A stretch of 64,000 nt of DNA, from contig CATWNM010000001.1 in NCBI GenBank assembly GCA_958352145.1, positions 62,001 through 126,000 on the forward strand, given 5' to 3'. Shown piece after piece: positions 17,553-26,385 of this stretch (position 1 is the first letter of the stretch; each line of letters starts with the position of its first letter). The stretch is from an uncultured Eubacteriales bacterium. GTDB taxonomy: Bacteria > Bacillota > Clostridia > Oscillospirales > CAG-272. Below the pieces are notes generated by a model. It did no database searches and was not told the DNA's origin. It saw only the letters and a program-made list of their open reading frames with translations. A program made the translations under genes and the position numbers.

Positions 17553-19082
17553 TTACATCAACGGCGCAAATACACGCAGGAAATCCTGAATCAAACGCTT
17601 CCAAAATCCGACTTTACAGTCTTCGCCCGTCATTTCACGGCTGCACGCAACCGTATGCAAAAAATCATCCCGCACCGCACGCACCACCGGTCCGCCGTAA
17701 AAACAAGCGCCCGACTCAAAATGCAAATATAAACTCCGAAAATCCAGGTTGGCAGAACCAACCGCCGCAACCCGATCATCCGAAACAAAGGTTTTCGCAT
17801 GCACGAAGCCGCGCGAATACTCATAGATTCGCACACCGGCCGCAAGCAGTTCCCGATAATAGGAGCGCGTCGTCATGTGCACATACCATTTGTCCCCGAT
17901 ACAAGGCGTCAAAATCCGAACATCTACGCCGCCCCGAGCAGCGGCAATCATTGCGCCAAGCATCGGCTCGTCCAAAATCAGATATGGTGTGCAAATATAA
18001 ATATAACGCCGCGCCGCATAAAGCAGCCGAAGATATACCCCCGCCGCAATATATTCCCCATCCAGCGGAGAGGCGGCATAAGGCTGAACAAATTCGCACG
18101 TCAAAGCGGAGTCCAAAAGGGCTGGGCAAAAGTCCGCTAAATTTTCACGCGCGCCCGTCAGCGCCGACCACATTTCCAAAAACATCAGCGTAAAGCTCCT
18201 AGCGGCCGCGCCCGACACAAAAACGGCGGCATCCTTCCAATGCCCGTGCTTTTCCAGCGCATTGATATACTCGTCGGCAATATTAATCCCGCCGGTAAAA
18301 GCGACGCGCCCGTCAATCGCCACAATCTTGCGATGATCGCGGTTATTCTGAAGCGAAGAAAACACCGGGAGAAACGGATTAAAAACGCGGCAGCGAATCC
18401 CATCTGCTTCCAGTCGTTTTGCAAAATTTTTCGGCAAAAGAAAAAAACACCCGAAATCATCATAAATCAGCCGTACATCGACGCCTGCGTGCGCTTTATT
18501 TATTAAAATCTCCAAAATTGCATCCCACATCCGTCCCTGCTCGACGATGAAATATTCAAGAAAAATATATTTTTCGGCTTTTAAAAGCTCTTCAAGCAGC
18601 TTTTCAAACTTTTTTTCTCCGGGTGAAAGATACAGAGACGGACATCCCCCGTATACAGGAAAGCCGGCATGCCGCTCCAAATAAGAAAGCAGCGCGCGAT
18701 ATTCCGGAAACTGTGCGGAGGCGTCCAAAAAATCATCGGCTCTAGCGGCAAAATACGGCAAAGAACGCGCTTTTGCCGCCGCAAGCCTGCGGCGCATCTG
18801 CCCGGCTGAGCTTTGCAGGCGGTAAAGCAGGTAAAACAGCCCGCCAAAAGCCGGAAACAGCAAAATCAGCGCAGCCCAAGTCAGCTTATATGCGCTTTTT
18901 TCCTGACCGGCAATTACAAATATAGCTACAGCAATGCTCACCGTATTCAGTGCGATCCGTATATATACGGAATACAAGCTTCCTCCGACAAGCGCGTATA
19001 CTGCAAATGCAAGCTGCAAAAACAGCAAAAAAATTATCAAGAGCCGCTGCCCGATTCTGCGCGGCCGCCCCCGCCTTTTCAC
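17553..19082 (-). CDS. cls: Cardiolipin synthase, phospholipase D superfamily
   Basis: A 509-residue membrane enzyme that joins two phosphatidylglycerols to form cardiolipin. Two N-terminal helices (about residues 10-70) anchor it. Two HKD motifs carry the active site: HRKIVAIDGRVAFTGG (about residue 238) and HAKTFVSDDRVAAVGSANLD (about residue 445). The length fits bacterial cls. The start is GTG 19082, with GGGGAG 8 nt upstream. It is a single gene. Another phospholipase-D-type transferase is possible but less likely. Confidence 0.93.
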   Translation of the reverse strand: MKRRGRPRRIGQRLLIIFLLFLQLAFAVYALVGGSLYSVYIRIALNTVSIAVAIFVIAGQEKSAYKLTWAALILLFPAFGGLFYLLYRLQSSAGQMRRRLAAAKARSLPYFAARADDFLDASAQFPEYRALLSYLERHAGFPVYGGCPSLYLSPGEKKFEKLLEELLKAEKYIFLEYFIVEQGRMWDAILEILINKAHAGVDVRLIYDDFGCFFLLPKNFAKRLEADGIRCRVFNPFLPVFSSLQNNRDHRKIVAIDGRVAFTGGINIADEYINALEKHGHWKDAAVFVSGAAARSFTLMFLEMWSALTGARENLADFCPALLDSALTCEFVQPYAASPLDGEYIAAGVYLRLLYAARRYIYICTPYLILDEPMLGAMIAAARGGVDVRILTPCIGDKWYVHMTTRSYYRELLAAGVRIYEYSRGFVHAKTFVSDDRVAAVGSANLDFRSLYLHFESGACFYGGPVVRAVRDDFLHTVACSREMTGEDCKVGFWKRLIQDFLRVFAPLM

Positions 19083-19214
19083 GTAAGCATCTCCCCTTTG
19101 GTTGCCGATTCTGCTTTAGTGTTTGTTCAAAAGGCGAAAAATACCCGCGGTATCACAACCAAAAAATCCGGACATAAAAACAAGCACCCCCGCATTCAGT
19201 CTCCCTTGAAAAAA

Positions 19215-19267
19215 CAAAAGAACCGGCATATCGTTCGCTCGTAAAAACGGTATACCGGTTCTTTTAA
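19215..19267 (-). terminator. Terminator of the sialidase-like gene
   Basis: AAAAGAACCGG (19216-19226) pairs with CCGGTTCTTTT (19255-19265). On the minus strand the stem is preceded and followed by T/A tracts as in a bidirectional terminator. It is just downstream of the stop at 19287. Confidence 0.75.
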
Positions 19268-19286
19268 AATACGCAGAACCACGAAA

Positions 19287-22031
19287 TCAATTTACATATC
19301 CGGACGCTTCAAAGAAATCATCCAAAAATGCGATCCATGCGATATCGATTCCGTCGTTCACCGGCGCCTGCGCATGATTAAACGGATCCAGGCGCATTGA
19401 TTTTAAAACGCCGCCGTACAAAGAAAAGCTGGAAAAATCAACAAGATAAGTATGCCACGCACCATCATCCACGAGCGGCAGACCATACTGAGCCGCTTCC
19501 GTATACGCCATAAGTTCCATATCGCCCGCGCTGAAATAAAAGCCAATAGACGGGGCAACCGAACCGCTGCTGCGAGCCCGTGCGCGAATCAGCATATATT
19601 TGTACTGATCGGCATGCAGTTCTCCGTAATGAAGGGTGACAAACGGATCCCGGCTGTCCGTAATATTCAGCCGCACGCAATTTTCCGATGGTTCATAGAA
19701 CACCGCCATATCGTTTTCATCGGAAAACAGTCCGTCAATCAAGTCAGAGGACTCAAACACATACAGCGCCTGCGGGACCTTCGGATCTTTCTCCGGTACC
19801 GCCGAAGAACGCGCGGCAGCCTCGCCCGGCGCCAGCGGCTCCGCTTGCCCGCCGCCGTCCAGCGCCACATCCAGCCAAGTGGAAGCGTCATAGGAATCCA
19901 GTCCATCGATCACATCTTGCGCCATCGTACCGTCCGCGTCGGCATTGTCGAGCGACAAATTGACTTTCAGTCCCCGGCGGCCGGAAATGCCAAGCGCGGC
20001 CATGTTGGCCTCAATCTCGGTAACGATACCGCCCGCCTCTCCGGCGATCACGGCGGAAGCATACTTGTAGCCGTTTTCGACTGTCTCATAGCGAGCGCCC
20101 GCGCCATACGCCAACGTTACCGTTCCAGACGCGTCAATTTCAAATCTATAGTATTTTCCCGCGGTATCGGCGACATAAACGAAAGACGCATCCTTGTCCG
20201 TCAGACTCCCGTCCCTGCGCTCCAGCAAAAGATACAGCTTTTCAGCGCTGTGCGCCGCGCGCAGCGTCGCCTGCGCCTGCGAAGCGCTGCCGATAAACAA
20301 CGCCTGTGTCACGTCCGCCCAGTCTTTGGAATTCTTTCCATCGACCACAATCGCCTTCTGCGGTGCGGCAATCGCATGGTTCAAATACAGATTTTCAAGC
20401 AAGATCGAATTCTTCTCACCCGAAACCGGATATACGGCGGTCAAGCGATTATTGCCTGTAACTTCTATCGCACCCCAATACCCCGGTTTTTGGAATATCG
20501 TTACCTCTTCTCCAAAGCTGCGCGCATCGCCGTCGCCGACACGCAAAACCATGCTCCGGCTGCTTTTGCCATAGGAAAGGATCGTTTCTCCGGTCGGCAT
20601 TTTGACGATGTAGGGACCGGCGCCGGGATAGAGGTTATTCATCCGATCCGCAGGCCCTGTTTTATCATAGTCCACCGTTTCAGACCAGGCGGCATCCGAA
20701 TGAATAACGGAAATGCGGAAACTCTTGTCGGTCATCTTCGACTCGCAAACTACGGCAAGAGACCCGTCGTAAAGCTCTGTGCCAACGCTCATCTGATCCG
20801 TAAAGCTCGGGCTTCCTTCCACATCGCAAACATATTGCTGGAAAATCAGGCGCGCCTGCCAGGGCGACGCCGTAACCGCAGGCTGCCAGGTATACCCGCC
20901 GTCAATCGAACGCACCATAGCGGTCCCGGTGGAATTTCTATCGGTTTTTTCTCCCCAGTATTCAATTCCGGGAGAAACCTGCGTAAAGTATACCTGGATT
21001 TCCCCATTTGAAAGCTCGAGAATCGACGGCTCCCAGTTAACGCCCGTGTAAATTGACTGCGGTTCCCCCCATGAGCGCCCGCCATTGGTTGAACGGCGAA
21101 GATAAATTCCAGCCAGTTCCGGATGACTCTTATAGCCGCTTTTTGCGCGGTAAGACACGACGGTGAGAATATCGCCGTTGGCAAGCACCTCTGCGTCGCA
21201 GTTCACAAAATAGGTCGTATCCGTCCCGGTATCCGTATAATCACACGCAAACTTATACTGAGAAGCATTATACAATACCTGAGGCGCTTCCCAACGGACT
21301 AAATCGCTGCTGAACGAATAATAAATATGCGGGCCATACGTTCCATATTGCCAAAACATGATATAGCTGCCGTCGTTTTTCTGCTTGATGCGCGGATACT
21401 GCGCTTCATCATACCGCTTCTGCCCTGTCGTATCGGAGGATAGCTCTACCCAAGAACGCATATCCGCCTCAATGTAAGCGGGCGTAGACGCCTGTGCATG
21501 CGAATTCTCTTCTATATATGTATTCAAAGCGGACAGTTCCGTCAGCACAGCTATTCCGGGATTCTCCGGCCCTGCGGCATCCGCCGGCTTTGTGATCGTC
21601 GCCGTACTCGACGCGCCGTCCCAGACCACAGATGCGCCGAGCATTTCCGCTACAAAGCGCACGGGCAGATATGTGCGGGAATTTTCTATAAATGCGGGCG
21701 CATCCAATATTTTTATCTCTCCTCTGACCACGGCCTCCGCCGCGCCGATAGTGATTTTAATTTCAGTCGATCCGCTCGTGATCGTCGCTGTGCCCGTCGC
21801 ACCGTCCCATGCGACGGACGCGCCCAAATTTTCCGCTACAAAACGTACCGGCAGCATCGTGCGGTCTTGACGAATCACCGGCGCCGCATCCAGCGTTTTT
21901 ACCTCGCCATTGACATAACCGTTCATGTCGCCGATCGTCATTTTGATTTCCACCGCTTCAGCCGCAGCCGCCGAAATCCATAGAGCACAAGCCGCTATCA
22001 GTGCAACTGTAAACGCAAACATCTTTTTCAT
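19287..22031 (-). CDS. Secreted sialidase-fold protein with two copper-amine-oxidase-type stalk domains
   Basis: A 914-residue exported protein. The signal peptide (1-26, ending SAAAAEA) is followed by two copies of the copper amine oxidase N-terminal-like domain (about 27-95 and 96-165), each with RTxLPVRFVAExLGASVxWDG. A six-bladed beta-propeller of the BNR/sialidase type follows (about 190-590), with Asp-box-like turns STNGGRSWG and SIDGGYTWQP. A CBM9-like carbohydrate domain (about 595-760) and a further beta-sandwich end the protein. It probably binds or cleaves glycans at the surface. ATG 22031 has GGGGAGG upstream. Catalytic sialidase residues were not confirmed, so it may be a lectin. 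Confidence 0.8.
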   Translation of the reverse strand: MKKMFAFTVALIAACALWISAAAAEAVEIKMTIGDMNGYVNGEVKTLDAAPVIRQDRTMLPVRFVAENLGASVAWDGATGTATITSGSTEIKITIGAAEAVVRGEIKILDAPAFIENSRTYLPVRFVAEMLGASVVWDGASSTATITKPADAAGPENPGIAVLTELSALNTYIEENSHAQASTPAYIEADMRSWVELSSDTTGQKRYDEAQYPRIKQKNDGSYIMFWQYGTYGPHIYYSFSSDLVRWEAPQVLYNASQYKFACDYTDTGTDTTYFVNCDAEVLANGDILTVVSYRAKSGYKSHPELAGIYLRRSTNGGRSWGEPQSIYTGVNWEPSILELSNGEIQVYFTQVSPGIEYWGEKTDRNSTGTAMVRSIDGGYTWQPAVTASPWQARLIFQQYVCDVEGSPSFTDQMSVGTELYDGSLAVVCESKMTDKSFRISVIHSDAAWSETVDYDKTGPADRMNNLYPGAGPYIVKMPTGETILSYGKSSRSMVLRVGDGDARSFGEEVTIFQKPGYWGAIEVTGNNRLTAVYPVSGEKNSILLENLYLNHAIAAPQKAIVVDGKNSKDWADVTQALFIGSASQAQATLRAAHSAEKLYLLLERRDGSLTDKDASFVYVADTAGKYYRFEIDASGTVTLAYGAGARYETVENGYKYASAVIAGEAGGIVTEIEANMAALGISGRRGLKVNLSLDNADADGTMAQDVIDGLDSYDASTWLDVALDGGGQAEPLAPGEAAARSSAVPEKDPKVPQALYVFESSDLIDGLFSDENDMAVFYEPSENCVRLNITDSRDPFVTLHYGELHADQYKYMLIRARARSSGSVAPSIGFYFSAGDMELMAYTEAAQYGLPLVDDGAWHTYLVDFSSFSLYGGVLKSMRLDPFNHAQAPVNDGIDIAWIAFLDDFFEASGYVN

Positions 22032-22222
22032 TTTGCTTCCTCCCCAATTCCTCACCATATGCCTCATATTCCGGCAGCACGAGTTCCGGATGAACGGATC
22101 GACAAAAATACCCAAATTCCGCGAATCGAAAAACCAATCTTCTCAAATGAAGTAATTCTGCCAACTGGTCTTGCTTCATTTTATCTCAGACAAAAGTTTC
22201 GGCAATTCCTGCCGCTATGTTT

Positions 22223-22251
22223 ATTATAATAATAGAGCACCGCGCTCACAA
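22223..22251 (-). promoter_or_regulatory. Promoter of the sialidase-like gene
   Basis: On the minus strand TTGTGA (22246-22251), 17 bp, TATAAT (22223-22228). The predicted start near 22216 leaves a leader of about 185 nt before ATG 22031, long enough for leader control, though no known motif is seen. Confidence 0.65.
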
Positions 22252-22309
22252 GTTTAAAATCACAAAATTTTTTCCAAATATTTTAACTTTTTGTTGAAAA
22301 ACGCAAACA

Positions 22310-22610
22310 AAATGCCAGTGGTAAGCTTTTTCTGTTACAGCCTCAAGCGCGGCTTCATAATAGGCGATTTTCTTGCGTGTTACCCCCAAAGCCTGCTGCA
22401 ATTCTGCGATTTTTCTTCAAGTGCCCTCTACTGTCTGAGAAAGATTTGATAACGCTCCGCTAAGGTGCTGTCTCCTTTCGATACAAGCGCAAGATAATAC
22501 TGCATATCTTTTATCCTGAAGCCCGCTTTCTTAAACGCACCGATTATTTTCAGTATTTCAATGTCACTGACAAGGAAATTCCAATTCCAAAAAGTTACCG
22601 ACCGTATCAC
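22310..22610 (-). pseudogene. Decayed MerR-family regulator
   Basis: The minus-strand frame to 22428 gives DIEILKIIGAFKKAGFRIKD and a GDSTLAERYQIFLRQ segment, the middle of a MerR regulator. After a stop, another frame continues with KIAELQQALGVTRKKIAYYE, the family's C-terminal coiled coil. The N-terminal DNA-binding helix is missing and the frames no longer match. This is a frameshifted, truncated relic with no function as a MerR protein. Confidence 0.7.
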
Positions 22611-22864
22611 GCTTCATTTATGACAGTGCAAGATGCGCCGCACTCTGGTGTTGCCGACGTAAATCAGGCTGCAGAACAGATAAATTTAGCTGCCTATGAC
22701 AAAAATGATAAGCTGTGCTATCCGGGTCGGGCACCAAATTGCTCATCGGTATTCGTTGGTCTGAACCGAACACGGAATATATGGAAAAAATGTGTAATTT
22801 TATAGGTCAGACCAATTGGAGGAAACTTGCTCAAATCGATAAAAAGTGACAAAACAAAATAAAG
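22611..22864. other. Remnant coding-like sequence next to the MerR relic
   Basis: The plus strand at about 22732-22850 reads LLIGIRWSEPNTEYMEKMCN and continues to a TGA, protein-like but without a start. An upstream frame (22620-22740) has VADVNQAAEQINLAAYDKND. The two are in different frames and look like pieces of a broken gene, possibly the former partner of the MerR regulator. The family is not recognised. Confidence 0.35.
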
Positions 22865-22904
22865 CCAGCGCGTTCGTCACTTTTCAAAATGACGAACGCG
22901 CTGG
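22865..22904 (-). terminator. Terminator of the rpsF-ssb-rpsR operon
   Basis: CCAGCGCGTTCGTCA (22865-22879) pairs perfectly with TGACGAACGCGCTGG (22890-22904). On the minus strand a TTTATTTTGTTTTG tract follows. The stem is 15 bp and lies about 130 bp past the rpsR stop. Confidence 0.85.
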
Positions 22905-23032
22905 TTTAGAGAGACACTTGTTTGTCAACCGTTAAATTCGTTCGGTTTCCATCCTTTTGGACCGGCGTACATGATTAAAGATACGCCGGATTTTGTCCAT
23001 CATCCAGCCTGTGCAGATGAACAAAATGCCGC
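22905..23032. other. 3' untranslated stretch of the rpsR operon
   Basis: About 130 bp between the rpsR stop and the terminator hairpin. I see no gene or structure here. Confidence 0.5.
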
Positions 23033-23290
23033 TCAGTCGCTGACGTACGGAATCAGCGCCATCTGTCTTGCGCGCTTTACCGCAACCGTGAGTTGACGCT
23101 GATGCACAGCGCAGGTTCCCGAAATTCTTCTGGGAAGAATTTTGGAGCGCTCGCTGACCAACTTTTTCAGTCTCGCGGTATCTTTGTAATCAATATAATC
23201 AATTTTGTCCGCGCAGAAGAGACAAACTTTCTTCTTTTTCCGCATGGGGCGGAACGGACGCTGGGCATTTTCAGCCGCTTTATTATCCAT
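23033..23290 (-). CDS. rpsR: 30S ribosomal protein S18
   Basis: An 85-residue protein of the small ribosomal subunit, binding next to S6 on the platform. The zinc-type variant motif CLFCADK and the conserved core YIDYKDTARLKKLVSERSKI and RRISGTCAVHQRQL identify S18. It is the last gene of rpsF-ssb-rpsR, the normal bacterial order. Confidence 0.98.
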   Translation of the reverse strand: MDNKAAENAQRPFRPMRKKKKVCLFCADKIDYIDYKDTARLKKLVSERSKILPRRISGTCAVHQRQLTVAVKRARQMALIPYVSD

Positions 23291-23350
23291 TATTGTGTCA
23301 AACCCCGTCTTAAATACAGACTTTCCTTTCTATAAATTCACCGCTGTACC

Positions 23351-23815
23351 TTAGAACGGCAATCCGTCGTCCTCAGATACAGACTCAAACTTCGGCGCAG
23401 CCGCATCGGTATTGGAATAAGAAGGCGTAGAGTAGGCGTCCGGCATATACTGCGCTCCGCTGGGCGCGGCCGCAGAATCCGCTTTGCTTTCCACAAAGCT
23501 CACTTCGTCAGCCACAACCTCGGTCACATACCGTTTATTGCCCTGATTATCGGTATAACTGCGGCTCTGGATCGAACCGCAGACCAATATCGGCTTGCCT
23601 TTCTTAAAATATCGCGAAACAAACTCGGCGGTCTGCCTCCATGCGACAATGCTGATAAAATCAGCGGTTTGCTGTCCTTCGACCGCATTTTTGCTCTGAA
23701 ATCTGCGGTTCACCGCGATCGTAAACGTCACGACCGAGATGCCCGACTGCGTTTGCTTCAGTTCCGGATCGGCCGTCAGATTGCCGATCAAAATCGCCTT
23801 ATTGAAACTTGCCAT
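23351..23815 (-). CDS. ssb: Single-stranded DNA-binding protein
   Basis: A 154-residue SSB that coats single-stranded DNA in replication and repair. The N-terminal OB fold (NKAILIGNLTADPELKQTQS through about residue 108) is followed by a flexible Gly/Ser/Pro-type linker and the acidic tip DDGLPF, which recruits repair partners. It lies between rpsF and rpsR, as in many Firmicutes. Confidence 0.98.
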   Translation of the reverse strand: MASFNKAILIGNLTADPELKQTQSGISVVTFTIAVNRRFQSKNAVEGQQTADFISIVAWRQTAEFVSRYFKKGKPILVCGSIQSRSYTDNQGNKRYVTEVVADEVSFVESKADSAAAPSGAQYMPDAYSTPSYSNTDAAAPKFESVSEDDGLPF

Positions 23816-23845
23816 ACTCGCGCCTCCCTTCCATTCACCGAAAAC

Positions 23846-24163
23846 TTACGCTTTGGATTTTGCTTTTTTCTGCTCAAGCCGGATGACGATGCCGCGCATG
23901 ATGTTTTCATCAATGTTGTAGCGGCGATCAAGCTCAGCGGGAAAATCGGACGCGCTTGTGAAGTTCACAAGAACATAGTAGCCCTCCGGAATATCATTGA
24001 TCGGGTATGCAAGTCTGCGCTTGCCCCACTCATTGACCTCTCCTACGGTTCCGTTTTCCGCAATCAGCGCCGTAAATTTTTCTACCGTCGCCTTTACGTC
24101 GTCTTCGCTGATCGTCGGATTTACGATAAACATGGTTTCGTAGGAATTCACTGCCTTTTCCAT
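23846..24163 (-). CDS. rpsF: 30S ribosomal protein S6
   Basis: A 105-residue protein. The S6 features NSYETMFIVNP at the N-terminus and GKRRLAYPINDIPEGYYVLV in the middle are clear. S6 forms a heterodimer with S18. The ATG has an excellent AGGAGGTG site. It is the first gene of the operon, behind a consensus promoter and a structured leader. Confidence 0.98.
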   Translation of the reverse strand: MEKAVNSYETMFIVNPTISEDDVKATVEKFTALIAENGTVGEVNEWGKRRLAYPINDIPEGYYVLVNFTSASDFPAELDRRYNIDENIMRGIVIRLEQKKAKSKA

Positions 24164-24189
24164 CTATTACACCTCCTTATGGACTGATG

Positions 24190-24209
24190 GCCGTGCACAG
24201 GCGCACGGC
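24190..24209 (-). ncRNA. Candidate rpsF leader hairpin (S6:S18 binding)
   Basis: On the minus strand GCCGTGC and GCACGGC pair around a 6-nt loop, 27 nt upstream of the rpsF ATG and just before its ribosome site. An S6:S18-binding leader is known upstream of rpsF in many bacteria. The position fits, but the conserved CCG-bulge geometry was not verified. Confidence 0.45.
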
Positions 24210-24257
24210 AAGGGGGTAGGGTCAACAACAATTTTGGTCAACCTTTACCAATTGATA

Positions 24258-24286
24258 ATTTTAACACAACCGGCGCATTTTGTCAA
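24258..24286 (-). promoter_or_regulatory. rpsF: Promoter of the rpsF-ssb-rpsR operon
   Basis: On the minus strand TTGACA (24281-24286), 17 bp, TAAAAT (24258-24263). Transcription would begin near 24251 and leave a leader of about 88 nt. Confidence 0.8.
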
Positions 24287-24314
24287 GAAAATCTTTAAAA
24301 ATTCCGCAAAGCGC

Positions 24315-24343
24315 TTGCTCTGACCGGCGGCATATGGTAAAAT
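24315..24343 (+). promoter_or_regulatory. Promoter of the histidine phosphatase gene
   Basis: TTGCTC (24315-24320), 17 bp, TAAAAT (24338-24343), with an extended -10 TGG. It is back to back with the rpsF promoter, about 30 bp apart. Confidence 0.6.
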
Positions 24344-24438
24344 ATATCCGCAGCTTATCTATAAATTTTATTACGCGGCGCTTTTTTGCATTTGTTGTCG
24401 AACGCAAAAAGACACAGCCGGTACATTTGGAGGCGCAA

Positions 24439-25083
24439 GTGGGCATTCTATATCTTATCCGGCACGGGCAGAGCGAGGGGAATATCCGCGGCGGCTTTGC
24501 CGGACGCATCGATTATCCGCTGTCTCCGCTTGGGCAAAAACAAGCGAATATGACCGCCGACTTCCTGCGCGACGAACACATCGACGTTGTCCTTTCCAGT
24601 CCGTTGTCCCGCGCGTATGATACGGCGGTTCCAATCGCCAGAACACGCGGGCTTGATGTGCTCCAGCGAGAAGATCTTTCCGAAATGGATTTCGGCGACT
24701 GGGAGGGACTCCCGATCGAAGAAGTGGCCCGCCGCTTTCCCGACGCCATAGATATTTGGAATCATGAAATGTATAAAACCGTCTGCCCGGGCGGCGAAAC
24801 GGTAAGAGAGTGCTTTGCGCGCGCACAGCGCGCGATTTGCGCGATTGCGGAAACATACGCGGACAAAACCGTCTGCGCAGTATCGCACGGCGCGCTACTT
24901 CGAGGCATGCTGTGCTTTCTGCATGGTTGGCCGGTCGAAGATATTCAAAAGGTCATGTGGGCAAACAATGCGTCCGTGACTAAATTAATGTATACAAACG
25001 GCGCGTTTCAAATCGAATATGAAGGGTACAGCGATCATATGGGCGCATATGTAACCGGCGTATCCAGCAAGCTTCGGGAATAA
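24439..25083 (+). CDS. Histidine phosphatase family protein (phosphoglycerate mutase-like)
   Basis: A 214-residue phosphatase. The phosphohistidine motif LIRHGQSEGN lies at the N-terminus, followed by LSPLGQKQA, SSPLSRAYDTA and the second active-site histidine in AVSHGALLRG. The start is GTG 24439, because GGAGG lies 5 nt upstream; the frame upstream is open but overlaps the promoter. Members include phosphoglycerate mutases, alpha-ribazole phosphatase and broad phosphatases, and the context does not decide between them. Confidence 0.9.
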   Translation: MGILYLIRHGQSEGNIRGGFAGRIDYPLSPLGQKQANMTADFLRDEHIDVVLSSPLSRAYDTAVPIARTRGLDVLQREDLSEMDFGDWEGLPIEEVARRFPDAIDIWNHEMYKTVCPGGETVRECFARAQRAICAIAETYADKTVCAVSHGALLRGMLCFLHGWPVEDIQKVMWANNASVTKLMYTNGAFQIEYEGYSDHMGAYVTGVSSKLRE

Positions 25084-25177
25084 CCGACATTACAACCCCC
25101 CTGCTCAAATCGGACACGCGCCGCCGCGGCTGCATATCCGATGCGGGCGCACGCGGCGCGAGCAAACCAAACCCTTT

Positions 25178-25236
25178 CTGTTGAAAAACCAAAGTTTTTT
25201 CAACAGACTCAGGCTCTGCCTTTCACGGGCAGAGCC
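25178..25236. repeat. Composite double hairpin, copy 2
   Basis: CTGTTGAAAAA (25178-25188) with TTTTTCAACAG (25196-25206), then ACTCA, then GGCTCTGCC (25212-25220) with GGCAGAGCC (25228-25236). The upstream flank CAAACCAAACC is shared with the copy at 27856. It lies between convergent genes and may act as a terminator. Confidence 0.65.
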
Positions 25237-25255
25237 TTACACATATTCTTCGTTA

Positions 25256-25561
25256 TCAGATTTTAACCGCATAGTTTGCAGGGTTTACCTCGTCAAAATA
25301 TACGGTTATGCGCGCTTTAACTTGAGGGCATTGTGCACACCAATTTACATAACGGCTGCCTTTATACACCGTTCCATCCACACTGTATGTAAAATGAATA
25401 ATATGCGGAAATACAGCCCCGTCTAAAGAATGTGCGCGTACAGGCGTTTTGTTTATTTTCATCCACCGGCAAGCTTTTACTTCTGTTACAGTGCCATCCG
25501 TGAAATTGTTTGCAGAAATTATTTTTTCCGCCCCAAGTCCAAAACACCCTAAAATGCTCAT
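25256..25561 (-). CDS. Small protein with a DUF3592-like domain
   Basis: A 101-residue protein. The pattern KACRWMKINKTPVRAH, then a beta strand with FTYSVDGTVYKGSRYVNW, then ARITVYFDEVNPANYAVKI resembles the extracytoplasmic half of DUF3592 proteins, but without the flanking membrane helices. Function unknown. It is followed upstream by another small gene in the same direction and may be co-transcribed with it. The composition is more AT-rich than the histidine phosphatase gene beside it. Confidence 0.6.
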   Translation of the reverse strand: MSILGCFGLGAEKIISANNFTDGTVTEVKACRWMKINKTPVRAHSLDGAVFPHIIHFTYSVDGTVYKGSRYVNWCAQCPQVKARITVYFDEVNPANYAVKI

Positions 25562-25587
25562 TAGTACGCCCCCGTGTTGTATTTGAC

Positions 25588-25854
25588 TTATTCATCGGGA
25601 TTTGATTCCTTAATTGTCAGATAATATTTTTGAAATTCTGTTTTTGCTAATTTCTGTTTATTTACCAAATCTTCTGTTATGTTTGAAAAAGCATCCGGAT
25701 TGAATACGCCTGCTTCTTCCAGTGTTTTAGCACTTTCTTCTGATATTGCTCCACAATCTTTGAATTTTTTTAAAATCATTTTCTGTCTAAACATAAATGC
25801 TGGTGAACCGAACATTTCAATCACCCTTTTATGAAACCAATTCCGTTTTTTCAC
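25588..25854 (-). CDS. Hypothetical 88-residue protein
   Basis: A small, charged, mostly helical protein (FMFRQKMILKKFKDCGAISE, ESAKTLEEAGVFNPDAF). No family recognised. It ends 26 bp before the DUF3592-like gene and is probably its operon partner. There is no signal peptide, and the AT-rich composition matches the downstream gene. Confidence 0.55.
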   Translation of the reverse strand: MKKRNWFHKRVIEMFGSPAFMFRQKMILKKFKDCGAISEESAKTLEEAGVFNPDAFSNITEDLVNKQKLAKTEFQKYYLTIKESNPDE

Positions 25855-25956
25855 ATTTATTATCGTTTATAATGCACCCATATTGAACTGCTGCAAAATA
25901 GATCGTTGGTAGAATCCAGCAACACAAAGGGGAAAATAGACCTAAAAATTTTGTTT

Positions 25957-26367
25957 CTAAATTCGATCAAAACCTTTAAACCGCGTTCCCTGAAACGTCA
26001 AACGCCCTGTATCCCCCTCGATCAGCAAACCGTACTCCTCACCGGTCACAGCCAATTCCATGCGGTCTCCGCTTTCTACCTCAAACGTGACAAAATAAGC
26101 CGTAGACGCTGCGCTGTGCGCCATATTATCCGCGCCAGAATGATGCGAACGGCCAATATGCATCCGCTTGGCCGCTACCGTCGCTTCAACAGTCAGCACC
26201 GGCGCCCGGTTGTTCCGGTTCCACTGTGCGATTCCCCGAGCCGCAACGACGATAAAAGATGCGAGAACAACGCAAAATACGACCCCAAACAGAATCGGGA
26301 AAATCTTAAACATAAAATCCACCCCGGCAAAACACGATGCTCCCCCGCTAAAATCATTGAAATTCAT
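25957..26367 (-). CDS. DUF2500 family membrane protein
   Basis: A 136-residue protein with one membrane helix (about 20-45) and an external beta domain. The pattern STAYFVTFEVESGDRMELAV and EGDTGRLTFQGTRFKGFDR is the DUF2500 signature. Function unknown. It lies 18 bp after the flavin reductase gene and may share its mRNA. Confidence 0.75.
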   Translation of the reverse strand: MNFNDFSGGASCFAGVDFMFKIFPILFGVVFCVVLASFIVVAARGIAQWNRNNRAPVLTVEATVAAKRMHIGRSHHSGADNMAHSAASTAYFVTFEVESGDRMELAVTGEEYGLLIEGDTGRLTFQGTRFKGFDRI

Positions 26368-26385
26368 GTAAATCCCCTTCCCGGC

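Noticed and set aside
19452..21011. Long plus-strand frame (519 codons) opposite the sialidase-like gene
   Set aside because: A mirror of codon bias; Arg/His-rich and without family. The minus-strand protein is certain.
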